Source: Xanthobacteraceae bacterium
Lineage (GTDB): Bacteria; Pseudomonadota; Alphaproteobacteria; Rhizobiales; Xanthobacteraceae
Direction: 5' to 3'
Assembly (NCBI GenBank): GCA_030039655.1
Contig: JASHVC010000402.1
Coordinates: forward strand, 1 to 8,110
DNA: 8,110 nt
Position numbers and translations under genes: made by a program. The notes under the pieces are model-generated. The model searched no databases and had not been told where the DNA came from. It worked only from the letters and a program-made list of their open reading frames with translations. Positions 1-6,012 of this stretch are shown here, piece after piece. The first letter of the stretch is position 1. Each line of letters starts with the position of its first letter.

Positions 1-117
1 CTTGCCGGCGAGCCCGTTTATCTTATCCTGGCGATGGCGGGGGACGGAGCGTTGCGCATGAAGCCGCAGAACCTGGTAACCGGCCTGCCGATCCGCGAAC
101 TGGCGACTGCCTCATGA
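1..117 (+). CDS. 3' end of an unrecognised gene upstream of the DUF3305 gene (partial)
   Basis: Frame 1 is open from the left edge to a TGA at 115-117 and gives 38 residues ending in LPIRELATAS. Its stop overlaps the ATG of the next gene in the arrangement ATGA (114-117), the same coupling seen between the next two genes, so this is very likely a real gene translated as part of the same message. I do not recognise the fragment. FDH loci of this type often carry an iron-sulfur protein, other accessory proteins or fdhD at this position, but nothing in these residues (no cysteine, no clear motif) decides between them. The gene is cut by the window edge, so no start or full length can be given. 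Confidence 0.6.
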   Translation, partial: LAGEPVYLILAMAGDGALRMKPQNLVTGLPIRELATAS

Positions 118-629
118 GCGGCGCTGAACCGCTCGCGCTTATAGGTGTCGGCGTTGTTGTTGAACGCCGCAAGGCCAAAAGCGCTTGGGCGGAATTCTTG
201 TGGCGGCCGATTTCCGTGCTCGCTGGCGAGCCGGACGCGACACCGTGGACCTTGCTCGACGGCGATGCCGACTGCACGACATTCTATGCCGGCGCCGCGG
301 AGATTGCGTTGTACCGGTCCGATTGCGGTTCCTATCGCGATAACCTGGCGACCGACGCGCCGAAGCTTTGGGCGGCATTGCGCGCGACCGGCGCCGATCC
401 GCCATTTGCGATCGTCGCGGTGACAGCCGATCCAAGCGAAGGCGAAGCTTTGGCGACGAGCGGGACTGATCTCGTGGAAGCGTTGCCGATGCCGGCTTCG
501 ATTCATTCCGCGATTGCGGCGTTCGTTGCTAAACACCACGTCGAGGATGCGGCGTTTTCGAAGCGCGTGCGCGATCGCGCCGATCCGGAAGCGCTGGCGC
601 GGCGCGTGCCGGTGAAGGGCCGCCGATGA
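114..629 (+). CDS. DUF3305 family protein, FDH-associated
   Basis: The 171-residue protein matches the DUF3305 family as I know it. It has an N-terminal strand ending in a charged turn (VVVERR, residues 14-19). A Trp-rich WAEFLWRP block follows at about 25-32, then a Leu-Asp/Tyr-rich middle (TLLDGD; YRDNL). A late PMP motif precedes an HHVED...F.KRVRDR tail near residues 141-156. It has no signal peptide, membrane segment or cysteine cluster, so it is probably cytoplasmic. The start at 114 is supported by the ATGA overlap with the upstream stop, and its own stop overlaps the next start at 626. Family members are found beside DUF3306 and respiratory FDH genes in proteobacteria, so a role in FDH maturation or expression is the natural guess. 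No biochemical activity is established to my knowledge. Family assignment is firm; function is inference. Confidence 0.85.
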   Translation: MSGAEPLALIGVGVVVERRKAKSAWAEFLWRPISVLAGEPDATPWTLLDGDADCTTFYAGAAEIALYRSDCGSYRDNLATDAPKLWAALRATGADPPFAIVAVTADPSEGEALATSGTDLVEALPMPASIHSAIAAFVAKHHVEDAAFSKRVRDRADPEALARRVPVKGRR

Positions 630-1288
630 GCGAAGCGGAAAAAACCCTGCAGGCGTTTTTGCAGCGCTGGTCGCGCCGCAAGCTTGGCGGCGCGGATGTT
701 CGGCGCGAGCCTGATGCGCAGCCGGTAGAAGGCGAGGCGACCGAGGCCGCGTTGCCCGCCGATGCGTCGTCCGGCGCGTTGGACGCCGCGGCGACAGCGT
801 TCGATCCCGCGAGCTTGCCGCCGATCGAATCGATCAACGCCGCAAGCGACGTTCGCGCGTTTCTGGCCCCAGGCGTACCAGTGGAATTGGCGCGCGCCGC
901 TCTTCGCCGCGCCTGGGTGAGCGACCCCAACATCCGCGATTTCGTCGGGATTGCGGAGAATCAGTGGGACTTCACAAAGCCCGAAAGCGTGCCCGGTTTT
1001 GGTTCCCTTGAGGTCACCGCCGAACTGCAGCGCATGGTGGCGGAACTCCACAGTGCGACATCGTCCTCCGAGCCCGCCGAGGCCGGCGCAGATTCCGGCA
1101 GAACCGCAGTGGCGGATGCTTCGGCTACTTCATTGCCCGACGACGTCGCAGGAAGTCCGGTCGTGGCGGAGTCTTCGGCAGCCACGCAATCCGATGAGCA
1201 AAATGCTGCAACGCAAAATAATCTTGCCGCCGATGAGCCAATTCTATCGGCTAGTCCGCGCAAGCACGGTGGCGCGCTGCCGAAATAG
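626..1288 (+). CDS. DUF3306 family protein, FDH-associated, with long disordered tail
   Basis: The 220-residue protein carries the recognisable DUF3306 blocks. These are an N-terminal FLQRWSRRKLGG (11-22), FDPASLPPIESI (59-70), and a core with APGVP, ALRRAW and DPNIRDFVGIAENQWDF (about 81-116). A PGFG motif comes near 123-126. Between the first two blocks lies a variable Ala/Glu-rich linker. The last roughly 80 residues are rich in Ala, Ser, Glu and Asp, have no predicted structure that I can see, and end in a short basic KHGGALPK. It is probably soluble and cytoplasmic. The ATG at 626 is preceded by AAGGG at 615-619 and overlaps the DUF3305 stop (ATGA), so the two are translationally coupled and probably act together. 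Its role is unknown, but it is a constant neighbour of FDH operons. An 82-bp non-coding gap separates it from the chaperone gene. Confidence 0.87.
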   Translation: MSEAEKTLQAFLQRWSRRKLGGADVRREPDAQPVEGEATEAALPADASSGALDAAATAFDPASLPPIESINAASDVRAFLAPGVPVELARAALRRAWVSDPNIRDFVGIAENQWDFTKPESVPGFGSLEVTAELQRMVAELHSATSSSEPAEAGADSGRTAVADASATSLPDDVAGSPVVAESSAATQSDEQNAATQNNLAADEPILSASPRKHGGALPK

Positions 1289-1294
1289 CGACTC

Positions 1295-1309
1295 ATAGCC
1301 TTTGGCTAT
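1295..1309. promoter_or_regulatory. Perfect 6-bp inverted repeat just after the DUF3306 stop
   Basis: ATAGCC (1295-1300), a TTT spacer, and GGCTAT (1304-1309) form a perfect small palindrome 6 bp after the DUF3306 stop codon. The right arm abuts a TTGACC sequence that could be a -35 box. As RNA it would be a weak hairpin with no following U-run, so it is not a convincing terminator alone. As DNA it could be a short operator. Only the symmetry is directly seen. Confidence 0.35.
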
Positions 1310-1338
1310 TGACCGGCGCGACGGCGCGAGCCTACTCT
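1309..1338 (+). promoter_or_regulatory. Possible sigma-70-type promoter for the chaperone-FDH gene group
   Basis: TTGACC at 1309-1314 matches five of six bases of the -35 consensus. The best-spaced -10 candidate, TACTCT at 1333-1338 (18-bp spacing), is weak at three of six bases. A start near 1345 would leave a leader of about 25 bases before the ATG at 1371. The -10 candidate sits in the loop and start of the right arm of the 1323-1344 palindrome, so a protein bound there would block it. The following genes have only short gaps between them, so a promoter in this spacer could serve the whole group to 7023. Confidence 0.3.
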
Positions 1339-1351
1339 CGCGCCATATTTT
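1323..1351 (+). terminator. Candidate intrinsic terminator or operator palindrome between DUF3306 and the chaperone gene
   Basis: GGCGCGAG (1323-1330) and CTCGCGCC (1337-1344) are perfect reverse complements, giving an 8-bp GC-rich stem with a 6-base loop (CCTACT). ATATTTT (1345-1351) follows, so the shape is that of a Rho-independent terminator with an imperfect U-run. It would separate the DUF3305-DUF3306 transcript from the chaperone-FDH transcript, or attenuate reading through. The same palindrome could instead be a protein-binding operator, since it overlaps the only promoter-like sequence in the gap and lies next to a gene encoding a DNA-binding domain. The sequence alone does not separate these roles. 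Confidence 0.5.
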
Positions 1352-1361
1352 CATAAGAATA
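1346..1361. promoter_or_regulatory. AT-rich imperfect palindrome directly before the HTH-TorD start
   Basis: In a GC-rich window, bases 1345-1370 are strikingly AT-rich. Within them TATTTTCA (1346-1353) and TAAGAATA (1354-1361) form an imperfect palindrome with six of eight pairs matching. It lies 10 bases before the ATG and takes the place where a Shine-Dalgarno sequence would be; only a weak AAGA is close to the start. It may be an operator for the helix-turn-helix protein encoded next, or simply an unstructured AT-rich ribosome landing zone. Confidence 0.25.
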
Positions 1362-1370
1362 ATAACAAGA

Positions 1371-2144
1371 ATGCGCGATCCGGGACTGGAAACGGCTATC
1401 CGTGCCGCTGGCGGCGTTGGTGCGCTCGCTCGAAAAATTGGTATTGCGCAGCCCTCCGTCTCGAATTGGAGTCGTATTCCAGCCGAAAGGGTCGTCGCGA
1501 TTGAGGACGCAACCGGCGTGCACCGGACGGTGCTGCGGCCCGATCTCTACGGCGGTCTGCTGGTGGCTCAGACCGACGAAATCGATGGCGCCCGTGCACA
1601 GCAATATGGACTGCTGGCGGTATTGTTAGCGCGCGCTCCCAGCGCTGATCTTCTAGCGCGCATCGCGACTGTGCGCGGCGATGCCTCGCCGCTTGGCGTC
1701 GCTCACGCGGCCCTTGCGGAAGCAGCCAGTGCGGCGAATGTCGAGCGGATCGAACGCGAGTTTTTCGATCTGTTCATCGGCATCGGACGCGGCGAGCTGC
1801 TGCCTTACGGATCCTACTATCTCACCGGCTTCCTCAACGAACGGCCGCTGGCACGGGTGCGCGCCGATCTGGAACGGCTCGGCATCGAGCGCGCGATCGG
1901 TCAGGTCGAGCCGGAGGATCATGCCGCCGTGCTCTGCGACGTGATGGCCGGGCTGGCCGACGGGCGGTTCAATGCTGCGCCCGGCTCGGATCGACACTTC
2001 TTTGAGAAACATCTGGCGCCGTGGATTGGCCGTTTTTTTGCCGATCTGGAGTCTGCGCAGGCCGCAGATTTCTACCAGCGGATTGGAACAGTCGGTCGCC
2101 TGTTCATAGCAGTCGAAAGCGAAGCCTTTACGCTTGCCGCCTGA
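1371..2144 (+). CDS. TorD-family FDH chaperone fused to an N-terminal YdaS/Cro-like HTH domain
   Basis: The 257-residue protein has two parts. Residues about 5-60 form a YdaS/Cro-like helix-turn-helix: AAGGVGALARKIGIAQPSVS then W33, then IPAERV, IEDATG and a final RPDLY. This is the usual pattern of Cro-like regulators of the YdaS group. Residues about 68-257 are a TorD/DmsD-type all-helical chaperone. They carry the family signature EFFDLFIGIGRGELLPYGSY (130-149), a PEDH block (181-184) and a C-terminal HLAPWIGRFF segment. TorD-family chaperones bind the Tat leader of a molybdoenzyme and delay export until the cofactor is in place; the client here should be FdhA, encoded two genes later. I chose ATG 1371 because the HTH begins right after it. 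An in-frame TTG at 1302 would read through the palindromes. Only 26 bases separate it from the next gene. Whether the HTH binds DNA is unknown. Confidence 0.88.
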   Translation: MRDPGLETAIRAAGGVGALARKIGIAQPSVSNWSRIPAERVVAIEDATGVHRTVLRPDLYGGLLVAQTDEIDGARAQQYGLLAVLLARAPSADLLARIATVRGDASPLGVAHAALAEAASAANVERIEREFFDLFIGIGRGELLPYGSYYLTGFLNERPLARVRADLERLGIERAIGQVEPEDHAAVLCDVMAGLADGRFNAAPGSDRHFFEKHLAPWIGRFFADLESAQAADFYQRIGTVGRLFIAVESEAFTLAA

Positions 2145-2170
2145 GTGCGGCGAGCCCGAGGAGGAGCGCA

Positions 2171-2407
2171 ATGAAGACGCGTGCGGGAAAGAAAACAGAT
2201 AACGAGAACAGCGAATCGCTGCGCCGGCGTGACGTGCTTCGTGCACTCGGCGCAGGTGCCGGCGCCGCAGCCGTGGCCACTTCGGTGCCGCTGGTCGAGC
2301 CCGCGGCGGCGCAAGGCGTGAGTGATGCGGAAAAGCGCAAGGCGCGCTATCAGCCCAATTCCGCCGACGTGCAAAACTACTATCGCGTCAATCGCTATCC
2401 GAAATAG
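2171..2407 (+). CDS. Small Tat-signal protein of the FDH region (FDH region TAT target family)
   Basis: The 78-residue protein opens with a charged stretch and a twin-arginine motif RRDVLR (residues 19-24). An Ala/Gly-rich hydrophobic segment follows (about 25-42), then a likely signal peptidase site PAAA|Q after residue 47. That leaves a mature peptide of about 31 residues ending in the conserved-looking YYRVNRYPK. This fits the short proteins known as the formate dehydrogenase region TAT target family, always encoded just before the catalytic subunit. Proposed roles are a small structural subunit or an assembly aid; neither is proven to my knowledge. An ATG start at 2171 with GGAGG at 2160-2164 is clear. 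In-frame codons further upstream overlap the chaperone gene and lack such a site. The stop TAG (2405-2407) overlaps the ribosome site of fdhA. Confidence 0.88.
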   Translation: MKTRAGKKTDNENSESLRRRDVLRALGAGAGAAAVATSVPLVEPAAAQGVSDAEKRKARYQPNSADVQNYYRVNRYPK

Positions 2408-2420
2408 GGAGGCGACCGTG
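2406..2420 (+). promoter_or_regulatory. Ribosome binding site and GTG start of fdhA
   Basis: AGGGAGG (2406-2412) precedes an in-frame GTG (2418-2420) by 5 bases and begins inside the stop codon of the small Tat protein. This sets the fdhA start at GTG 2418. In-frame ATG codons at 2322 and 2325 would place about 30 unrelated residues before the Tat leader, inside the preceding gene. The overlap suggests translational coupling of the two genes. Confidence 0.75.
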
Positions 2421-5336
2421 CTGATCAGAAGAACCGAGCGTCAGTCGCATCGCGGTGCCTTTGTGGCGAACGCGGCCGACGAATCCGGCCTTGACCGCCG
2501 TACCTTCCTGCGCCGCTCAGGCCTTGCTGGCGGACTGGCAACGCTGGGCGCGCTCTCGCTCGGCGCTGTACGCAAGGCCGAAGCTGGCCCTCCGCCGCCT
2601 TCCGGTGCCCAGGTGACAATGCGCAAGAGCATCTGCACTCACTGCGCCGTCGGCTGCACGGTCACGGCGGAGGTAGCGAACGGCGTATGGATCGGTCAGG
2701 AGCCGAGCTGGACGAGCCCGATCAATCGTGGCTCGCACTGCGCCAAAGGCGCATCGGTTCGCGAGCTGGTCAGTGGCGAGCGCCGCCTCAAATATCCGAT
2801 GAAAATGGCCGATGGGAAGTGGATGCGTGTGTCCTGGGATCAGGCCATCGGCGAGATCGGCGACAAGCTGCTCTCCATCCGCGATCAATCGGGCCCAGAC
2901 TCCGTGTATTGGCTCGGCTCGGCCAAGATGACCAACGAGGGCTCCTATCTGTTCCGCAAGTTTGGCGCCTTTTGGGGCACCAACAACACAGATCACCAGG
3001 CGCGCATTTGCCATTCGACGACCGTCACCGGCGTGGCCAATACCTGGGGCTACGGCGCGATGACCAACAGCTTCAACGACATTCGGAATTCCAAGACGAT
3101 CATCGTTTGGGGCGGCAATCCCGCCGAAGCGCATCCGGTGTCCCTGCAGCACATTCTCGAAGGCGCCGAGCTCAATCGAGCAAACCTCATCGTTGTCGAT
3201 CCGCGCCTTACGCGCACCGCTGCGCATGCCACCGAATATGTGCGGCTGAGGCCTGGCACGGACATCCCGGTCCTTTACGGCATGATGTGGCACATCATCC
3301 AGAACGGCTGGGAAGACAAGCAATTCATTCAGCAGCGCGTTTACGGTTTCGAAGACGCCAAGAAGGAAATCGAGAAGTGGACGCCGGATGAAGTGGAGCG
3401 CGTGAGCGGCGTGCCGGGCGAGCAGCTCAAGCGCGTGGCGCAGATGTTCGCAACACAGAAGCCGGCGACGCTGGTGTGGTGCATGGGCCAGACCCAGCAC
3501 ACCGTCGGCACCGCCAACGTGCGCGCCAGCTGCATTGCGCTCCTGCTCACCGGCAACGTCGGCGCGCCCGGCACCGGTGCCAACATCTTCCGCGGCCATG
3601 ACAACGTGCAAGGCGCCACCGATGTGGGACTCGATATCGTGACGCTGCCCTTCTATTACGGTCTCGTCGAGGGCGCCTGGCGGCATTGGGGCCGCGTCTG
3701 GGACGTCGACTACGACTGGCTGCAGAAGCGGTTCGACTCCAAGCAGATTATGGAGACATCCGGCATTCCGCTCACGCGCTGGTTCGACGCCGTGCTGCTG
3801 CCCAAGGATCAGGTTGCGCAGAAAGACAATGTGCGCGCCATGTTCGTTCAGGGTCACGCAAGCAACAGCATCACGCGCATTCCCCAATCGCTGCAGGGGA
3901 TGGCGAAGCTCGACCTGCTGGTGGTCGCGGACCCGCACCCCACGACCTGGGCGTCGCTTTCGGTCGAAGCCGGCCGCAAGGACGGCACTTATCTGTTGCC
4001 GGTCTGCACCCAGTTCGAGAGCTCCGGCTCGCGCGTTGCTTCGAACCGCTCGCTGCAATGGGGCGAGCAGATCGTCCCGCCAATCTTCGAAAGCAAGGAC
4101 GACTATCAGGTCCTCTACCTGATGGCGAAGAAGCTCGGCTTTGCCGACCTGCTGTTTAAGAACATCAAGGTCGAGGGCGACCGGCCGGTGCCGGAGGATA
4201 TTCTGCGCGAGATGAATCGCGGCAGTTGGTCGACCGGTTATTGCGGCCAATCGCCCGAGCGGTTGAAGGCGCACATGAAGAACCAGGCGAAGTTCGATCT
4301 GGTTACCATGCGCGCGCCAAAGGACGATCCGGAGGTGGGCGGTGACTATTACGGCCTGCCGTGGCCCTGCTGGGGCTCTCCGGAAGTCAAGCATCCAGGC
4401 ACGCCGCTTCTGTACAACACGAACCTCGCCGTCATGGACGGCGGTGGCTGCTTCCGCGCCCGCTTCGGCGTCGAGCGCGTGGTCGATGGCAATCACATCA
4501 ACCTGCTCGCTGAGGGTTCCTACCCGAAGGACTCGGAGATCAAGGACGGCTATCCGGAATTCACCTATGCGGTGCTGAAAAAGCTCGGCTGGGACGGCGA
4601 CCTCACGACTGACGAACTAGCGACAATCCAGAAGATCGGGGGCGCCAATCCGGACACCGTGTCCTGGTCGATCGATCTCTCCGGCGGCATTCAGCGCGTG
4701 GCACTCAAGCATGGCTGCGTGCCTTATGGCAACGCCAAGGGGCGTATGAACGCGTTCGGCTTGCCCGATCCGGTCCCGGTGCACCGTGAGCCGATCTACT
4801 CGCCGCGCATCGAACTCATCGCCAAGTATCCGACGCTGCCTGACGCCAAGCAGTTCCGCCTGCCGAACACGGGCTTCTCGGTACAAAAGGCCGCAATGGA
4901 CAAAGGCATCGCTAAGCAGTTCCCGCTGATCTTCACCTCCGGGCGCTTGGTCGAATACGAGGGTGGCGGCGAAGAGACGCGCTCCAACAAATGGCTGGCC
5001 GAACTGCAACAGGACATGTTCGTCGAAATCAATCCGACGGACGCGTCGGAACGGGGCATCAAGGACGGCGGCTGGGTCGTGGTGACCGGCGCCGAGAGTG
5101 GCTCCAAGGCCAAGGTGAAAGCGCTCGTAACCGAACGCGTGGGTAAAGGCGTGGTGTGGATGCCCTTCCACTTCGGCGGTTGGTTCGAGGGGAAAGATCT
5201 GCGCGCCAACTATCCGGCCGGCCTTGATCCAGTGGTGCTCGGCGAAAGCGCGAATACCATCACCACCTATGGCTACGATCCGGCCACCGGCATGCAGGAG
5301 CCCAAAGCGACGCTCTGCCAGGTGCAGGCGGCGTAA
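2418..5336 (+). CDS. fdhA: Formate dehydrogenase alpha (catalytic) subunit, Mo-bisMGD and [4Fe-4S], Cys type, Tat-exported
   Basis: The 972-residue protein oxidises formate to CO2 at a molybdenum (or tungsten) bis-MGD centre outside the inner membrane. The N-terminus carries a Tat leader with RRTFLRRSG (27-35) and a hydrophobic stretch to about 50. The [4Fe-4S] ligands are C73-x2-C76-x3-C80-x27-C108, followed by the conserved Lys110. The Mo ligand position is Cys198 in ARICHSTTV, encoded by an ordinary TGC, with His199 next to it. Selenoprotein FDHs have Sec-His here. NVQGATDVG (396-404) is a hallmark of FDHs within the DMSO-reductase superfamily. The C-terminal dinucleotide-binding domain starts near 835 and includes EYEGGGEETRSNKWLAEL and a MPFHFGGW block. 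Length is usual for FdhA of this class. Beta follows after 14 bases. The symbol fdhA is used as in FDH3-type loci; fdnG/fdoG are the E. coli counterparts. Confidence 0.96.
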   Translation: MLIRRTERQSHRGAFVANAADESGLDRRTFLRRSGLAGGLATLGALSLGAVRKAEAGPPPPSGAQVTMRKSICTHCAVGCTVTAEVANGVWIGQEPSWTSPINRGSHCAKGASVRELVSGERRLKYPMKMADGKWMRVSWDQAIGEIGDKLLSIRDQSGPDSVYWLGSAKMTNEGSYLFRKFGAFWGTNNTDHQARICHSTTVTGVANTWGYGAMTNSFNDIRNSKTIIVWGGNPAEAHPVSLQHILEGAELNRANLIVVDPRLTRTAAHATEYVRLRPGTDIPVLYGMMWHIIQNGWEDKQFIQQRVYGFEDAKKEIEKWTPDEVERVSGVPGEQLKRVAQMFATQKPATLVWCMGQTQHTVGTANVRASCIALLLTGNVGAPGTGANIFRGHDNVQGATDVGLDIVTLPFYYGLVEGAWRHWGRVWDVDYDWLQKRFDSKQIMETSGIPLTRWFDAVLLPKDQVAQKDNVRAMFVQGHASNSITRIPQSLQGMAKLDLLVVADPHPTTWASLSVEAGRKDGTYLLPVCTQFESSGSRVASNRSLQWGEQIVPPIFESKDDYQVLYLMAKKLGFADLLFKNIKVEGDRPVPEDILREMNRGSWSTGYCGQSPERLKAHMKNQAKFDLVTMRAPKDDPEVGGDYYGLPWPCWGSPEVKHPGTPLLYNTNLAVMDGGGCFRARFGVERVVDGNHINLLAEGSYPKDSEIKDGYPEFTYAVLKKLGWDGDLTTDELATIQKIGGANPDTVSWSIDLSGGIQRVALKHGCVPYGNAKGRMNAFGLPDPVPVHREPIYSPRIELIAKYPTLPDAKQFRLPNTGFSVQKAAMDKGIAKQFPLIFTSGRLVEYEGGGEETRSNKWLAELQQDMFVEINPTDASERGIKDGGWVVVTGAESGSKAKVKALVTERVGKGVVWMPFHFGGWFEGKDLRANYPAGLDPVVLGESANTITTYGYDPATGMQEPKATLCQVQAA

Positions 5337-5350
5337 GGAGGGAGATTCCT

Positions 5351-5947
5351 ATGGCAAGAATGAAATTCCTCTGCGACGCCGACCGCTGCATCGAATGCAA
5401 CGCCTGCGTCACCGCCTGTAAGAATGAGAACGAGGTGCCGTGGGGCATCAATCGGCGGCGCGTCGTCACCATCAATGATGGCAAGCCCGGCGAACGTTCG
5501 GTGTCGATGGCGTGCATGCACTGCACCGATGCGCCGTGCGCGTCGGTGTGCCCGGTGAATTGCTTCTACACCACGGCCGATGCGGTGGTGCTGCATTCCA
5601 AAGATTTGTGTATCGGCTGCGGTTATTGCTTCTACGCCTGTCCGTTTGGCGCGCCACAATATCCGCGAGTCGGCAATTTCGGCTCGCGCGGCAAGATGGA
5701 CAAGTGCACCTACTGCACGGGTGGGCCAGAGCCGGACAATTCTGCGGTCCAGTACGAGAAATACGGCTCGGACCGACTCTCCCAGGGCAAGTTGCCACTA
5801 TGCGCGGAAATGTGTTCGACGAAGTCCCTGCTTGCCGGCGACGGCGACATCATCGCGCAGATCTACAAGGACCGCGTGGCCAAACGCGGTTACGGCTCCG
5901 GCGCCTGGGGATGGCAGACGGCCTACCGCGAGACCATCGCGACCTGA
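5351..5947 (+). CDS. fdh3B: Formate dehydrogenase FDH3-type beta subunit, four [4Fe-4S] ferredoxin
   Basis: The 198-residue protein carries electrons from the alpha subunit to the cytochrome b subunit. Sixteen cysteines fall into the four expected sets: C13/16/19/23, C55/58/63/67, C87/90/93/97 and C119/122/151/155. CPVNCFY and CPFGAPQYP follow sets two and three. Two extra cysteines are C8 and C71. It is much shorter than E. coli FdnH and lacks that protein's C-terminal membrane helix, as is usual for the FDH3-type beta subunit (also called FdhB). It has no export signal of its own, so it should leave the cell interior bound to Tat-targeted alpha. The start at ATG 5351 has a strong AAGGAGG (5335-5341) that overlaps the end of the fdhA stop. 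The gap to the gamma gene is 65 bases and contains a stable hairpin. Confidence 0.95.
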   Translation: MARMKFLCDADRCIECNACVTACKNENEVPWGINRRRVVTINDGKPGERSVSMACMHCTDAPCASVCPVNCFYTTADAVVLHSKDLCIGCGYCFYACPFGAPQYPRVGNFGSRGKMDKCTYCTGGPEPDNSAVQYEKYGSDRLSQGKLPLCAEMCSTKSLLAGDGDIIAQIYKDRVAKRGYGSGAWGWQTAYRETIAT

Positions 5948-5971
5948 ATACGAAATCACGTTGCAGCGGTG

Positions 5972-5992
5972 CGGGGCGCGGCAAGCGCCTCG
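5972..5992 (+). other. RNA hairpin in the fdh3B-fdhC gap
   Basis: CGGGGCGC (5972-5979), loop GGCAA (5980-5984) and GCGCCTCG (5985-5992) pair over eight positions with one G-U pair. No T-run follows, so it is not an intrinsic terminator. The strong GGGAGG ribosome site of fdhC begins 10 bases later. In an operon coding for subunits needed in equal amounts, such an element might stabilise the upstream mRNA part or mark a processing point. Pairing is seen; role is inference. Confidence 0.4.
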
Positions 5993-6012
5993 AGGATTGA
6001 TGGGAGGAACCC

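Noticed and set aside
18..1051. Several minus-strand open frames opposite the DUF3305 and DUF3306 genes
   Set aside because: The plus-strand genes match known families and are coupled by stop/start overlaps. The minus-strand frames are Arg-rich with no recognisable domain.
1302..1370. Start of the chaperone gene at TTG 1302
   Set aside because: It would translate through the palindromic spacer and add 23 residues ahead of the HTH domain with no homology that I can see. ATG 1371 starts directly at the domain. The weak ribosome site at 1371 leaves a little doubt.
1402..1629. Second plus-strand frame inside the HTH-TorD gene
   Set aside because: It overlaps a gene with two recognised domains, has no ribosome site and resembles no family.
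2322..2417. Start of fdhA at the in-frame ATG codons at 2322/2325
   Set aside because: This would add 32 residues unlike any FDH in front of the Tat leader and overlap the small Tat protein gene. The GTG at 2418 has a strong ribosome site and gives the expected leader.
2517..4496. A 659-codon open frame on the minus strand, opposite fdhA
   Set aside because: It lies wholly inside the well-supported fdhA gene, has no recognisable domain, and has the composition expected of the reverse of a GC-rich codon pattern. Long antisense frames are routine in such genomes.
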